Shown piece after piece: positions 1 to 7,731 of a stretch of 37,421 bases of DNA (its first letter is position 1; each line of letters starts with the position of its first letter). Source of the stretch: Streptomyces rochei (GTDB lineage Bacteria > Actinomycetota > Actinomycetes > Streptomycetales > Streptomycetaceae). The stretch covers positions 1 through 37,421 of the forward strand of contig MUMD01000200.1 in the NCBI GenBank assembly GCA_002155895.1. Reading direction: 5' to 3'. The position numbers and the translations under genes are program-made. The notes under the pieces are model-generated. The model made no database searches, was not told where the DNA came from, and was given only the letters and a program-made list of their open reading frames with translations.

Positions 1-120
1 GGAGACCCGTTCGAGTTCGTCGCGGCGGCCGACGAAGGTGGTGAGCTGGGCGGGCGGACCGGGCCGCCCGCCCAGCTCACCACCTTCGTCGGCCGCCGCG
101 ACGAACTCGAACGGGTCTCC
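1..120. repeat. Near-perfect 60-bp inverted repeat (head-to-head palindrome) at window edge
   Basis: Bases 1-60 are the reverse complement of 61-120 with a single mismatch pair (58/63), so the arms meet with essentially no loop. The right arm encodes the conserved entry to the ATPase domain of the regulator on the plus strand (AQLTTFVGRRDELERV), while the left arm is only its reverse complement. A natural palindrome of this size inside a conserved coding motif is implausible. I infer a fold-back or chimeric read at a contig end. True sequence upstream of the regulator is probably absent from this window. Confidence 0.95.
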
Positions 121-2457
121 CGGCTCCTCGGCCCGCTGGACCGCGGTGGCGGCGCCCGCCTGGTCACCGTCGTCGGCTCCGGCGGCTCCGGGAAGACCCG
201 CCTCGCCATCGAGGCCGCCGGCCGCGACCCCGGCGGTGTCGCCTTCGTGGACCTCGGCGGGCTGCGCGACGGCGGGGACCTGCCCCGCCAGGTGCTCAAC
301 GCCTTCGGCGTCCGCGAGGGCGTGCTCAACGCCGGCGGCCGCCAGAGCCAGCCCCCGGACACCGTCGAACGCCTCGTCGCCGCCCTGTCCGACACCGACC
401 TCCTGCTGGTGCTGGACAACTGCGAGCACATGGTGGAGGAGGTAGCCCGCCTCGTCTTCCGCCTGCTCACCTCCTGCCCCCGGATCAGGGTCCTGGCCAC
501 CAGCCGCGAGGCGCTGGGCATCACCGGGGAGGTCCTGTGCCCCGTACCACCGCTGGCCGCCCCGCCGGAGGGGGTCAGCGCGGCCGAGGCCCTGGAATAC
601 CCCGCGGTGCGGCTCTTCGCCGACCGCGCCACGGCCGTACGGCCCGACTTCACCGTCGACGCCGCCACCGTCGCCCCCGTGGTGCGGGTCTGCCGCGCGC
701 TGGACGGGCTGCCCCTGGCCATCGAGCTGGCGGCCGCCCGGCTGCGGTCCCTGCCCGTGGACGAGGTCGCCGCCCGCCTCGACGACCGGTTCCGGCTGCT
801 CAGCCAGGGCAGCCGGACCGCCTCGCCCCGGCACCAGACGCTGCGCGCCGTGGTCGGCTGGAGCTGGGACCTGCTGGAGGAGGACGAGCAGCGGCTCGCC
901 CGCCGGCTCACCGTCTTCGCGGGCGGCTTCACGCTCGACGCGGCCGGCCGGGTCTGCGAACTGTCCGACGCCGAAGCCGTCGAGCGGCTGACCGGCCTCG
1001 CCGACAAGTCCCTGATCGAGGGCGACGGAGGCCGCTACCGGATGCTGGGCACCGTCCGCGCCTTCTGCGCCGAACGGCTGGCCAAAGCCGGCGAGGAGGA
1101 AGAGGTCCACGGCCGGTTCACCGAGTACTTCCTGGACCTGGCCCGCACCGCGGAGCCGTACCTGCGCAGCGCCGACCAGCTGGACTGGCTCGCCCGGCTG
1201 GCCGCCGAGGACGCCAACCTCCAGGCCGCGCTGCACCGGGCGGTCCGCACCGACCAGGACACCGCCTTCCGGCTCATCGCGGCCCTCACCGGCTACTGGT
1301 GGCTGCGCGGCCTGCGCGGCCACGGCGCGGTGGCCGCCGCCGAACTGCTGCGCAAGGTCGGCACCGCACCGCCGCAGGGCCTCGAGGAGGAGTACGTGCT
1401 GTGCGTCCTCAACGCGGCGGCCGGCGGCGAGGACGGCGCGGGCGGCGGCTTCACCCTCCAGCCGTACTGGCAGCCCGCCGAGGAGATCATGGCGGAGCTG
1501 GAATGGCCGCCGCGCCACCCCTTCCTGACGGTCCTGTGGGGCATGGGCACCGGCGCGCCGCGGCCCTCCGCCCTGACCGGCGGCCCCCGGCGCCCCGACC
1601 CGTGGTCCGACGCGCTGACCCGGCTCGGCAGGGGGCACATGGCCCTGTTCGGCGGCGAGGTGGACGAGGCGGCCCGCCAGTTCGAGGACTCCCTGGCCGG
1701 TTTCCGCTCCACCGGCGACCGCTGGGGCATGGCGCTGTGCCTCGCCGAACTGGCCATGCTGGCCGGGTGGCGGGGAGAGGGGCAGCGCTCCATGGCCCTG
1801 TACGACGAGGCACTGGAGTCGGCCGGACAACTCGGCGCGGTCGAGGACCTGGCCGACCTGCTCTGCCGCAAGGCCGACGGACTGGTGAGGGCCGGGGACT
1901 TCGCCGCGGCCCGCACCGCCTACGAGCGCGCGGCGCGCACCGCCCGGGAGGCCGGGGCACCCGCCCTGCCCGCCGCCGTGGAGTGGGGACTGGGGGAGAT
2001 CGCCCGGCTCAGCGGAGACCTCACCGAGGCACGCCGGCTGATGGAGGCGGCGCTCGCGGGCTGTGCCACCGGATGGTTCGCCGTGGAGGAGCTGCGGGCC
2101 CGGGTGTTCGTGGCGCTCGGCCGGATCGCCGAGGCCGAGGACGACACGGCCCGGGCCCGGGAATGGCACCAGCGGGCACTGAACGTGATGATCGGCAGCC
2201 GCAACCTCGCGGGCGCGGCCGGAGCCGTGGAGGCCCTGGCCGGGGTGGTGCTGCTCGAGGGCGACCCCGAGGGCGCGGCGCTGCTGCTGGGGCTGGGCGC
2301 GGGCCTGCGCGGCATCTCGCTGGACCAGGACCCCGACGTGGCACGGACCATGAGGCGCGCGCGGGAACTGCTCTCCCCGGACGCCTACGAGGCGGCGTAC
2401 CGCCGCGGACGTGCCATGACCGGCGAGGAGGCCCTCGCCTTCCTCGGCCGCGCCTGA
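61..2457 (+). CDS. AfsR/large-SARP-type transcriptional regulator, NB-ARC ATPase plus TPR region, 5'-truncated
   Basis: This is probably a pathway regulator. The reading frame is open from the window edge, but bases 1-60 are an inverted copy of 61-120, so only 61 onward is trusted (about 798 residues). The protein enters at the conserved AQLTTFVGRRDELERV, followed by a Walker A motif GSGGSGKT (residues 39-46 from base 61), a Walker B-like LLLVLDNCEH near bases 403-432 and the sensor-like TSREALG. DGLPLAIELAAARL and the winged-helix-like segment ending in RAFCAERL are typical of AfsR-type STAND ATPases. The rest is alanine-rich helical sequence with TPR-like repeats. The C-terminus (EALAFLGRA) has no LuxR helix-turn-helix, so the DNA-binding domain should be an N-terminal SARP/BTAD region, which is missing here. 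A strong hairpin follows the stop. The family call is good; whether it controls this cluster is inference. Confidence 0.85.
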   Translation, partial: GPPAQLTTFVGRRDELERVSRLLGPLDRGGGARLVTVVGSGGSGKTRLAIEAAGRDPGGVAFVDLGGLRDGGDLPRQVLNAFGVREGVLNAGGRQSQPPDTVERLVAALSDTDLLLVLDNCEHMVEEVARLVFRLLTSCPRIRVLATSREALGITGEVLCPVPPLAAPPEGVSAAEALEYPAVRLFADRATAVRPDFTVDAATVAPVVRVCRALDGLPLAIELAAARLRSLPVDEVAARLDDRFRLLSQGSRTASPRHQTLRAVVGWSWDLLEEDEQRLARRLTVFAGGFTLDAAGRVCELSDAEAVERLTGLADKSLIEGDGGRYRMLGTVRAFCAERLAKAGEEEEVHGRFTEYFLDLARTAEPYLRSADQLDWLARLAAEDANLQAALHRAVRTDQDTAFRLIAALTGYWWLRGLRGHGAVAAAELLRKVGTAPPQGLEEEYVLCVLNAAAGGEDGAGGGFTLQPYWQPAEEIMAELEWPPRHPFLTVLWGMGTGAPRPSALTGGPRRPDPWSDALTRLGRGHMALFGGEVDEAARQFEDSLAGFRSTGDRWGMALCLAELAMLAGWRGEGQRSMALYDEALESAGQLGAVEDLADLLCRKADGLVRAGDFAAARTAYERAARTAREAGAPALPAAVEWGLGEIARLSGDLTEARRLMEAALAGCATGWFAVEELRARVFVALGRIAEAEDDTARAREWHQRALNVMIGSRNLAGAAGAVEALAGVVLLEGDPEGAALLLGLGAGLRGISLDQDPDVARTMRRARELLSPDAYEAAYRRGRAMTGEEALAFLGRA

Positions 2458-2486
2458 CGGCCCGCGCCGCCCGGAGCAGAGCCGAA

Positions 2487-2514
2487 CCCCGGACCACAGG
2501 GGAGTGGTCCGGGG
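2487..2514. terminator. Bidirectional hairpin terminator between convergent genes
   Basis: A perfect 11-bp stem (CCCCGGACCAC / GTGGTCCGGGG) with a 6-base loop starts 30 bases after the regulator stop and lies between the convergent regulator and exporter genes. There is no U-tract, which is common for actinomycete terminators. Either strand would form it. Confidence 0.8.
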
Positions 2515-2653
2515 CGAGCGGGTGCCGCCGCGCGCGGAACGGGGGACGGCCGCGGCGGCGACACCCGGTGCGGGCCGCCTTCCACGTGACAGGGGGTACG
2601 CGGGAAGGCGGGCGCCGCGTCCGGCGCTCGTCGAGAGCACCGGAGTCGGGGGC

Positions 2654-4219
2654 TCAGCGGGTCGTGGTGAGGGGCGCCGCGGGCTCGTCGCCCGGTTCCT
2701 CCTCCTCGATGACCTTCGGAACGTTGCGCAGGGACACCAGCGAGACCACCGCGACCATGGCCATCACCCCGGCCGCGATCAGCGCCGAGAGGTGGAAGGC
2801 GTCCACGAACGCGTGCCGTGCGGCCTCGACGACCTGCGCGGCGAGGTCGGCCGGCAGGGAGGACGCCACCTGCACGGCGGAGGCGATGGAGTCCTCGATC
2901 GCCGGCACGGCCGAGTCGGGCACCCCCTCCGGCATGTCCAGGCCGCTGGTGTAGGCGGAGTTCAGCGCGCTGCCGAGCACCGCGATGCCCAGCGCGCCGC
3001 CCACCTCCATCGCCGTCTCGGAGATCGCCGCGCCGGAACCGGCCCGCTCCTTGGGCACGGTGGCCAGCACCGTGTCCCCGGTGACCGCGAACGCCATGCC
3101 GAAGCCCACGCCGACCGGCACCATCGCCACGACCAGCATCAGGTAGTTGGACTCCATGCCCGCCGTCGTGTAGAGCGCCAGGCCGAGCGCGCCCAGGCCG
3201 AGCCCCAGCCCGACGGTCCTGCCGCGGCCGATCGCCGTGATCAGCGGCGCCGCCAGCGCGCCGCCGCCCACCGCGGAGGCCGCCGCCCCGGGCAGACCGG
3301 CCAGGCCCGCCTTCAGGGGCGACCAGTCGAGGACCAGCTGGAAGTACTGCGAGAAGATCAGCGACTGCGCCACCATGGCGAACATCGCGAAGAGGTTGGC
3401 GCAGACCGCGCCGCTGAACGCGGCCCTGCGGAACAGCCGCACGTCGATCAGCGGATGCGTCAGCTTCGTCTGCCGCACCACGAACACCGCGAGCGCCACG
3501 GCGCCCACCGCGGCGGCCGCCCACACCTTCGGCTGGTCCACCCCGCCGTGTGCGGCCTCCTTCACCGCGTACACCAGGCCGATGACACCACCGGTGGACA
3601 GCACCACGCTCGGCCAGTCCAGCCGGCCCGGACGCGGGTTGCGGGACTCCGGCAGCACCAGCAGAGCGGCGATGAACAGCACCAGCAGGATGGGGATGTT
3701 GATCAGGAAGACGGAGCCCCACCAGAAGTTGTTCAGCAGCGCCCCGCCGATGATCGGCCCGAGGACGAAGCCCGAGGCCGACATGCCGCTCCACAGACCG
3801 ATCGCCGCGGTGCGTTCCTTGGGGTCGGTGAACACGTTGCGCAGGATGGACAGCGTGGACGGCATGATGGTCGCGCCGGCCGCCCCCAGCAGCACCCTCG
3901 CCACGATGAGGATCTCGGCGTTGGGCGCGTAAGCGGTCAGCAACGAAGCCCCGGCGAACGCGACCGTACCGATCAGCAGCAGCTTCTTGCGGCCGATGCG
4001 GTCGCCGATCGAACCCATGGTGATCAGCAGACCCGCCAGGACGAACCCGTAGATGTCCGCGATCCACAGGATCTGGGTGGCCGAGGGATCGAGATCACCG
4101 ATCAGCTTGGGAATGGCGAGGTGCAGGACGGTCAGGTCCACCGTCAGCAGGACCACCGCCGCGCAGGCGATGGCCAGGACGAGGCCCTTGTGCAGGCGTC
4201 CGTTGACTGGAGTTGGCAT
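2654..4219 (-). CDS. MFS drug exporter, DHA2 family (14 TM)
   Basis: A 521-residue integral membrane transporter, probably the self-resistance or export pump for the cluster product, driven by proton antiport. It opens with a short cytoplasmic tail and a first helix (about residues 12-38). The MFS motif A GDRIGRKK lies at residues 72-79, in the loop after the second helix. The motif-C-like GFVLGPIIGG follows in the fifth helix, as in DHA2 antiporters. Length and the many hydrophobic segments fit the 14-helix EmrB/QacA type rather than the 12-helix type. The ATG at 4219 gives the canonical N-terminus, although its GGAAG ribosome-binding candidate is very close. The tail ends in charged residues (EEEEPGDEP). 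It lies 114 bases downstream of rmlA on the same strand, separated by two hairpins, so it may have its own promoter or depend on read-through. Substrate is inferred from context only. Confidence 0.9.
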   Translation of the reverse strand: MPTPVNGRLHKGLVLAIACAAVVLLTVDLTVLHLAIPKLIGDLDPSATQILWIADIYGFVLAGLLITMGSIGDRIGRKKLLLIGTVAFAGASLLTAYAPNAEILIVARVLLGAAGATIMPSTLSILRNVFTDPKERTAAIGLWSGMSASGFVLGPIIGGALLNNFWWGSVFLINIPILLVLFIAALLVLPESRNPRPGRLDWPSVVLSTGGVIGLVYAVKEAAHGGVDQPKVWAAAAVGAVALAVFVVRQTKLTHPLIDVRLFRRAAFSGAVCANLFAMFAMVAQSLIFSQYFQLVLDWSPLKAGLAGLPGAAASAVGGGALAAPLITAIGRGRTVGLGLGLGALGLALYTTAGMESNYLMLVVAMVPVGVGFGMAFAVTGDTVLATVPKERAGSGAAISETAMEVGGALGIAVLGSALNSAYTSGLDMPEGVPDSAVPAIEDSIASAVQVASSLPADLAAQVVEAARHAFVDAFHLSALIAAGVMAMVAVVSLVSLRNVPKVIEEEEPGDEPAAPLTTTR

Positions 4220-4270
4220 GCTTCCAGACTGCGGTGCTCCGCTTACCGCCCGAGCACCGCGCGCTTACCG

Positions 4271-4305
4271 CGCGCGCACCGCCCGGTTCCCGGGCGGTGC
4301 GCGCG
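4271..4305 (-). terminator. Perfect 16-bp hairpin between dTDP-glucose synthase and exporter genes
   Basis: Stem 4271-4286 pairs perfectly with 4290-4305 around a 3-base loop (ttc). It lies downstream of the dTDP-glucose synthase stop and upstream of the exporter start on the minus strand. It likely terminates or attenuates the glycosyltransferase/rmlA transcript. Confidence 0.75.
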
Positions 4306-4306
4306 A

Positions 4307-4326
4307 CCCGTGAGGGCCCCCACGGG
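4307..4326 (-). terminator. Second small hairpin directly after the dTDP-glucose synthase stop
   Basis: A 6-bp stem CCCGTG/CACGGG encloses an 8-base loop (agggcccc) seven bases past the stop codon. It is the first of two tandem hairpins met by transcription leaving rmlA. Alone it would be weak; with 4271-4305 it makes a plausible tandem terminator. Confidence 0.5.
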
Positions 4327-4333
4327 CGTACGG

Positions 4334-5206
4334 CTAGGCCAGTTCGGCGGCGATGGACCGCACGTACGCGCCGTAGGCCGAGGCCGGCAGTCGCGCACCG
4401 AGCCGCTCGCACGCCTCCGCGTCGATGAAGCCCATCCGCAGCGCCACCTCCTCCACGCAGGCGATGCGCACACCCTGGCGCTGCTCCAGCACCGACACGT
4501 ACTGGCCCGCCGCGAGCAGCGAGGACGGCGTGCCGGCGTCCAGCCACGCGAACCCCCGGCCCAGGTCGACCAGTCTGGCCTTCCCGCGCCGCAGGTAGTG
4601 CAGGTTCACATCGGTGATCTCCAGTTCGCCCCGCGGGGAGGGCCGCAGGTTCTTCGCGATGTCGATCACGTCGTTGTCGTAGAAGTACAACCCCACGATG
4701 GCCCGGTTGGAGCTGGGCCGGGCCGGCTTCTCCTCGATGGAGACCAGCCGCCCCTCCGCGTCGGTGACCCCGACCCCGTACCGCTCCGGGTCCTCGACCG
4801 GATACCCGAACAGCACGCACCCGTCGACCTCGTGCGCGGCGCTCTGCAGGATCTCGTAGAAGTTGTTGCCGTGGAAGACGTTGTCCCCCAGCACCAGTGC
4901 CACCGGATCGTCGCCGATGTTGTCCGCGGCCAGGATGAACGCCTCGGCCAGGCCACCGGGCACCGGCTGCTCCACGTAGTCGAGCTGCAGCCCCAGCGCG
5001 GAGCCGTCGCCCAGCAGCCGCCGGATCTGCGGCAGATCGTGCGGCGTGGAGATGACCGTGATCTCCCGGATGCCGGCCAGCATCAGCACCGACAGCGGGT
5101 AGTAGATCATCGGCTTGTCGTTGACCGGCAGCAGCTGCTTGGACACGGCGAGCGTCAGGGGATGCAGCCGGGAGCCGTGTCCGCCCGCCAGCAGGATGCC
5201 CTTCAT
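4334..5206 (-). CDS. rmlA: Glucose-1-phosphate thymidylyltransferase (dTDP-glucose synthase)
   Basis: Catalyses dTTP plus glucose-1-phosphate to dTDP-glucose and pyrophosphate, the first step of the deoxysugar pathway. The 290-residue length is that of the short RmlA type. The nucleotide-binding signature LAGGHGSRLHPLT is at residues 6-18, followed by SKQLLPV (22-28) with the catalytic-region lysine, QPVPGGLAEAF (80-90) for sugar-nucleotide binding, and LGDNVFHG (107-114) with the metal-binding aspartate. The ATG overlaps the glycosyltransferase stop as ATGA (5203-5206), implying translational coupling, so the two genes form one minus-strand operon. Two hairpins follow the stop. All visible key residues are intact. 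Confidence 0.97.
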   Translation of the reverse strand: MKGILLAGGHGSRLHPLTLAVSKQLLPVNDKPMIYYPLSVLMLAGIREITVISTPHDLPQIRRLLGDGSALGLQLDYVEQPVPGGLAEAFILAADNIGDDPVALVLGDNVFHGNNFYEILQSAAHEVDGCVLFGYPVEDPERYGVGVTDAEGRLVSIEEKPARPSSNRAIVGLYFYDNDVIDIAKNLRPSPRGELEITDVNLHYLRRGKARLVDLGRGFAWLDAGTPSSLLAAGQYVSVLEQRQGVRIACVEEVALRMGFIDAEACERLGARLPASAYGAYVRSIAAELA

Positions 5207-6486
5207 GCCCGCTCGGCCGCCAGCCGCTCCAGCTCGGGCACGATGTCCCGCGGCGCCGGCGCGGACAGCAGCTCCTTGGCCAGCCGCTCGGCGCTGTCGG
5301 CGAAGGAGGGCTCGTTCAGCACCCGCTCCACCGCGGCCTGCAACGTGTCGGCCCGGAACTCACGGGGCTCGATCATCAGCCCCGCCCCCTGCGCCTGCAC
5401 CGCCAGCGCGGTGGCCCGCTCGTCCCACAGCCAGCCCGGCACGATCACCTGGGGCACACCGTGCCGCAGGGTGTTCTGCAGGGTGCCCATGCCCCCGTGG
5501 TGGATGATCGCCGAGCAGGTCGGCAGCAGCTCGTTCAGCGGCACGAAGTCCACCAGCCGCACGTTCTCGGGCAGGGTGGTCCCGGACAGCGACTCGGCCG
5601 TCGCGGAGCCGACCGTGGCGATCAGCTCCACGTCCATCTCGGCCGCCGCCGCCAGCAGGTCGGTGATCGGGAAACCGTCGTTGTAGGCCTCGGGCAGGGT
5701 CAGCCCGAGGGTGAGCACCACCCGCGGCCGCTCCGGCCGCTCGTGCGTCACCCAGTCCGGGACCACCGACGGACCGTTGTACGCCACCGGACGCACCGGG
5801 ATGCGGTTGAGCCCCGCCTCGATCCGCAGGAACGACGGCAGCGGGTCGATGGTGCGCTGACCGACCACCAGCTCCTCGTCGAACCGCCCGTCGCCCTCCG
5901 GCGCACAGCCCAGCCCGGCCAGCCGGCCGGTGATCCAGTCCCCGAGCGCGTCCACCCGTGCCTCCTCGGGCTGCTCCGCGGCCAGACGCAGGTACAGCTC
6001 CCGCATCCGGGCCCAGTGGTCGGTACCGAACAGCAGCCGCGCGTGCGCGGCACCGCAGGCCCGGGCGACGGCCGGGCCGACATAGCTCATCGCGTCCCAC
6101 AGCACCAGGTCCGGCTGCCACGCCCGGGCGAACCGGGTCAGGTCGGTGAGCATCTCGGTGTTGGTGGACAGCTCCGCGATGTGCGCGTAGGCGGCGAGCG
6201 TGTCCCGGACGTACTCCCAGGTCAGCTTGGCGGGGTCGGTCTCCGCGATGTTGAAGCCGCTGCCGTAGCCGGCCTCCGCCGACTCCGGGGCCTGCTGGGA
6301 CTGCTCCATCAGGTTCAGTTCCCGGCCCACGGGGACGGCCGTCAGGCCGGCCCGGGTGATCGTGGGCACGAGGTCGGGCTGGCTGGCCACCCGAACCTCG
6401 TGACCGGCGCTGCGCAACGCCCAGGCGATCGGCACCGTGTTGTAGAAGTGCGAATCGAGCGCGAGTGTCGTGACGAGGACACGCAT
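5203..6486 (-). CDS. Macrolide-type glycosyltransferase (GT1, EryCIII/DesVII/VinC-like)
   Basis: Transfers the activated deoxysugar to the polyketide aglycone. The 427-residue protein begins MRVLVTTLALDSHFYNTVPI, the usual opening of actinomycete antibiotic glycosyltransferases. It has an acceptor-binding N-terminal half and a donor-binding C-terminal half with the signature HHGGMGTLQNTLRHGVPQ (from residue 329), followed by VPGWLWDERATA. The ATG at 6486 is preceded by AGGGAG seven bases away. Longer readings upstream lack a ribosome-binding site and family similarity. It overlaps rmlA by 4 bases. Relatives such as EryCIII and DesVII need a P450-like helper protein; none is encoded in the window, so this may be a stand-alone enzyme as described for VinC, or the helper lies elsewhere. 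Its promoter shares the divergent TAGGGGT region. Sugar and acceptor are inferred from neighbours. Confidence 0.93.
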   Translation of the reverse strand: MRVLVTTLALDSHFYNTVPIAWALRSAGHEVRVASQPDLVPTITRAGLTAVPVGRELNLMEQSQQAPESAEAGYGSGFNIAETDPAKLTWEYVRDTLAAYAHIAELSTNTEMLTDLTRFARAWQPDLVLWDAMSYVGPAVARACGAAHARLLFGTDHWARMRELYLRLAAEQPEEARVDALGDWITGRLAGLGCAPEGDGRFDEELVVGQRTIDPLPSFLRIEAGLNRIPVRPVAYNGPSVVPDWVTHERPERPRVVLTLGLTLPEAYNDGFPITDLLAAAAEMDVELIATVGSATAESLSGTTLPENVRLVDFVPLNELLPTCSAIIHHGGMGTLQNTLRHGVPQVIVPGWLWDERATALAVQAQGAGLMIEPREFRADTLQAAVERVLNEPSFADSAERLAKELLSAPAPRDIVPELERLAAERA

Positions 6487-6604
6487 GTGACATCTCCCTG
6501 GTGAACGGAATGCCGGGTGCGACGAGTCCGGGCTTCGGCGCCGGCTCTTTCCCATCTCCGATCAGCGGGGAACGCACCACACGGCTTCCCTCATGTGCGC
6601 AGTC

Positions 6605-6659
6605 ACCGTATTCCGGCCGCCGGGGCCGCCCAACCCCTAGCGTCCGGGGCCTGCCCCTA
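6605..6659 (-). promoter_or_regulatory. Putative TAGGGGT-box promoter of the glycosyltransferase/rmlA operon
   Basis: Read on the minus strand, a distal TAGGGGC (6659-6653) is followed 20 bp later by a proximal TAGGGGTT (6639-6632). A -10-like TACGGT lies at 6610-6605, 23 bp beyond the seventh base of the proximal box. Transcription would start about 110 bases before the glycosyltransferase ATG. The arrangement matches that before 6746 and 13219. Function is inferred. Confidence 0.55.
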
Positions 6660-6711
6660 GGGCCACCAAGGGCACGTAGGGGTTTTTGCGGCCATCGGTG
6701 TTCCCTACTTT
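6654..6711 (+). promoter_or_regulatory. Putative TAGGGGT-box promoter of the acyltransferase/ligase operon
   Basis: The central palindrome CCCTAGGG (6655-6662) supplies a distal TAGGGC (6658-6663). The proximal TAGGGGTT is at 6677-6684, and a -10-like TACTTT is at 6706-6711, 23 bp from the seventh base of the proximal box. The ATG is at 6746. The central palindrome is shared with the divergent glycosyltransferase promoter. Function is inferred. Confidence 0.55.
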
Positions 6712-6745
6712 TGACGCCTGCGGCAGGAACGAAAGGCGGTCGGCC

Positions 6746-7708
6746 ATGCAGATGGATTCGAGCACCACACCCTCGTCCCGCTCCGCGATCGTCTTCCCCG
6801 GCATGGGGGCGATGTCATTCGCGGACGTGGGACGTTTCATGGTGGCCAACCCTTACGCACGGCGGTTGGTGGCCATCGCCGAAGAGGTCCTCGGCTATTC
6901 ACTGATCGACGGATACCGGCAGTCCGAGCACGACTACAGCGAAGCCGCCCAGGTCGCCTTCCTGGTCAACTGCCTGGCCCTGGCGGAATGGGCGGAGGCG
7001 GAACTCGGCGTCGCCCCCGACCTGTGCGCCGGCCCCAGCTTCGGCGGGAAGGCCGCAGCGGCCTACACCGGCTCCCTGCCCTTCTCGGACGCGGTGCTGA
7101 TGACCACGCGGCTGGCCGCCTGCCAGGACGCCTACTTCGCCGAGCACCACACGGACGTGGTCACCCACTCCTTCGTCCGCACGCCCGAGCCGAAGCTCCG
7201 CGAGATGCTCGCCGAACTCGAGGCACGCGACGAGTGGTACGAGATCTCCTGCTACGTCGACCACGACCTCTACATGGTCTCGCTGCGCGAGCAGGGCCTC
7301 GACCGGTTCAAGAAGCGCATCCGCTCCCTCGGCGGGCTGTCCCTCTACACGATGCGCCCGCCGCTGCACTCGGCGCGATTCGCCGACCTGCGCCGCCGCG
7401 CCGAGGACGAGGTGCTGGGCAAGCTGCCCTTCACCGACCCCCGGATGCCCGTCGTCTCCGACCACGACGGCACCCTGCTGACCGAGGGCGACCAGATCCG
7501 CACCCTGCTGCTGGACGGCATCGTGAGGCCCATGCGCTGGCCGGAGGTCGTGGCCGCGCTGCGCCGGAACGACGTGGCGACCGTGCACGTCGCCGGACCC
7601 GACAACCTCTTCGGCCGGGTCGCCTGCACCACCGACAACTTCGACGTGGTGCGCGTCAACCCGCGACTGGCCCTCCAGCCCCGCAACCGGCCCCACGCCG
7701 AGGCGTGA
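6746..7708 (+). CDS. Discrete acyltransferase, VinK-like (starter-unit transfer to PKS)
   Basis: A 320-residue stand-alone FabD-fold acyltransferase. It has the family opening IVFPGMGAM (residues 15-23), the nucleophile motif GPSFGG with Ser98, and the probable catalytic His208 in PPLHSARF. It lacks the GHSVGE and HAFH signatures of the malonyl-type AT domains encoded downstream. Its similarity in motif pattern, size and company is to VinK of vicenistatin biosynthesis. VinK moves an aminoacyl-protected beta-amino-acyl unit from a discrete carrier protein to the PKS loading ACP. The ATG at 6746 is chosen because AAGGCGG sits six bases upstream; upstream in-frame alternatives have no ribosome-binding site. 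It is followed 23 bases later by the adenylating ligase. The VinK-type role is inferred from family and context; a trans-AT or editing acyltransferase is the alternative. Confidence 0.82.
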   Translation: MQMDSSTTPSSRSAIVFPGMGAMSFADVGRFMVANPYARRLVAIAEEVLGYSLIDGYRQSEHDYSEAAQVAFLVNCLALAEWAEAELGVAPDLCAGPSFGGKAAAAYTGSLPFSDAVLMTTRLAACQDAYFAEHHTDVVTHSFVRTPEPKLREMLAELEARDEWYEISCYVDHDLYMVSLREQGLDRFKKRIRSLGGLSLYTMRPPLHSARFADLRRRAEDEVLGKLPFTDPRMPVVSDHDGTLLTEGDQIRTLLLDGIVRPMRWPEVVAALRRNDVATVHVAGPDNLFGRVACTTDNFDVVRVNPRLALQPRNRPHAEA

Positions 7709-7731
7709 CCGACCGCCCGAGGAGCGCATCC

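Noticed and set aside
2504-5686. Long plus-strand open frame across the exporter and rmlA genes
   Set aside because: Its translation is low-complexity Arg/Gly/His/Gln-rich sequence, and the opposite strand carries complete, motif-bearing exporter and rmlA genes.
6686-6745. Upstream in-frame extension of the discrete acyltransferase
   Set aside because: It has no ribosome-binding site and would overlap the predicted -10; the ATG at 6746 has a good site.
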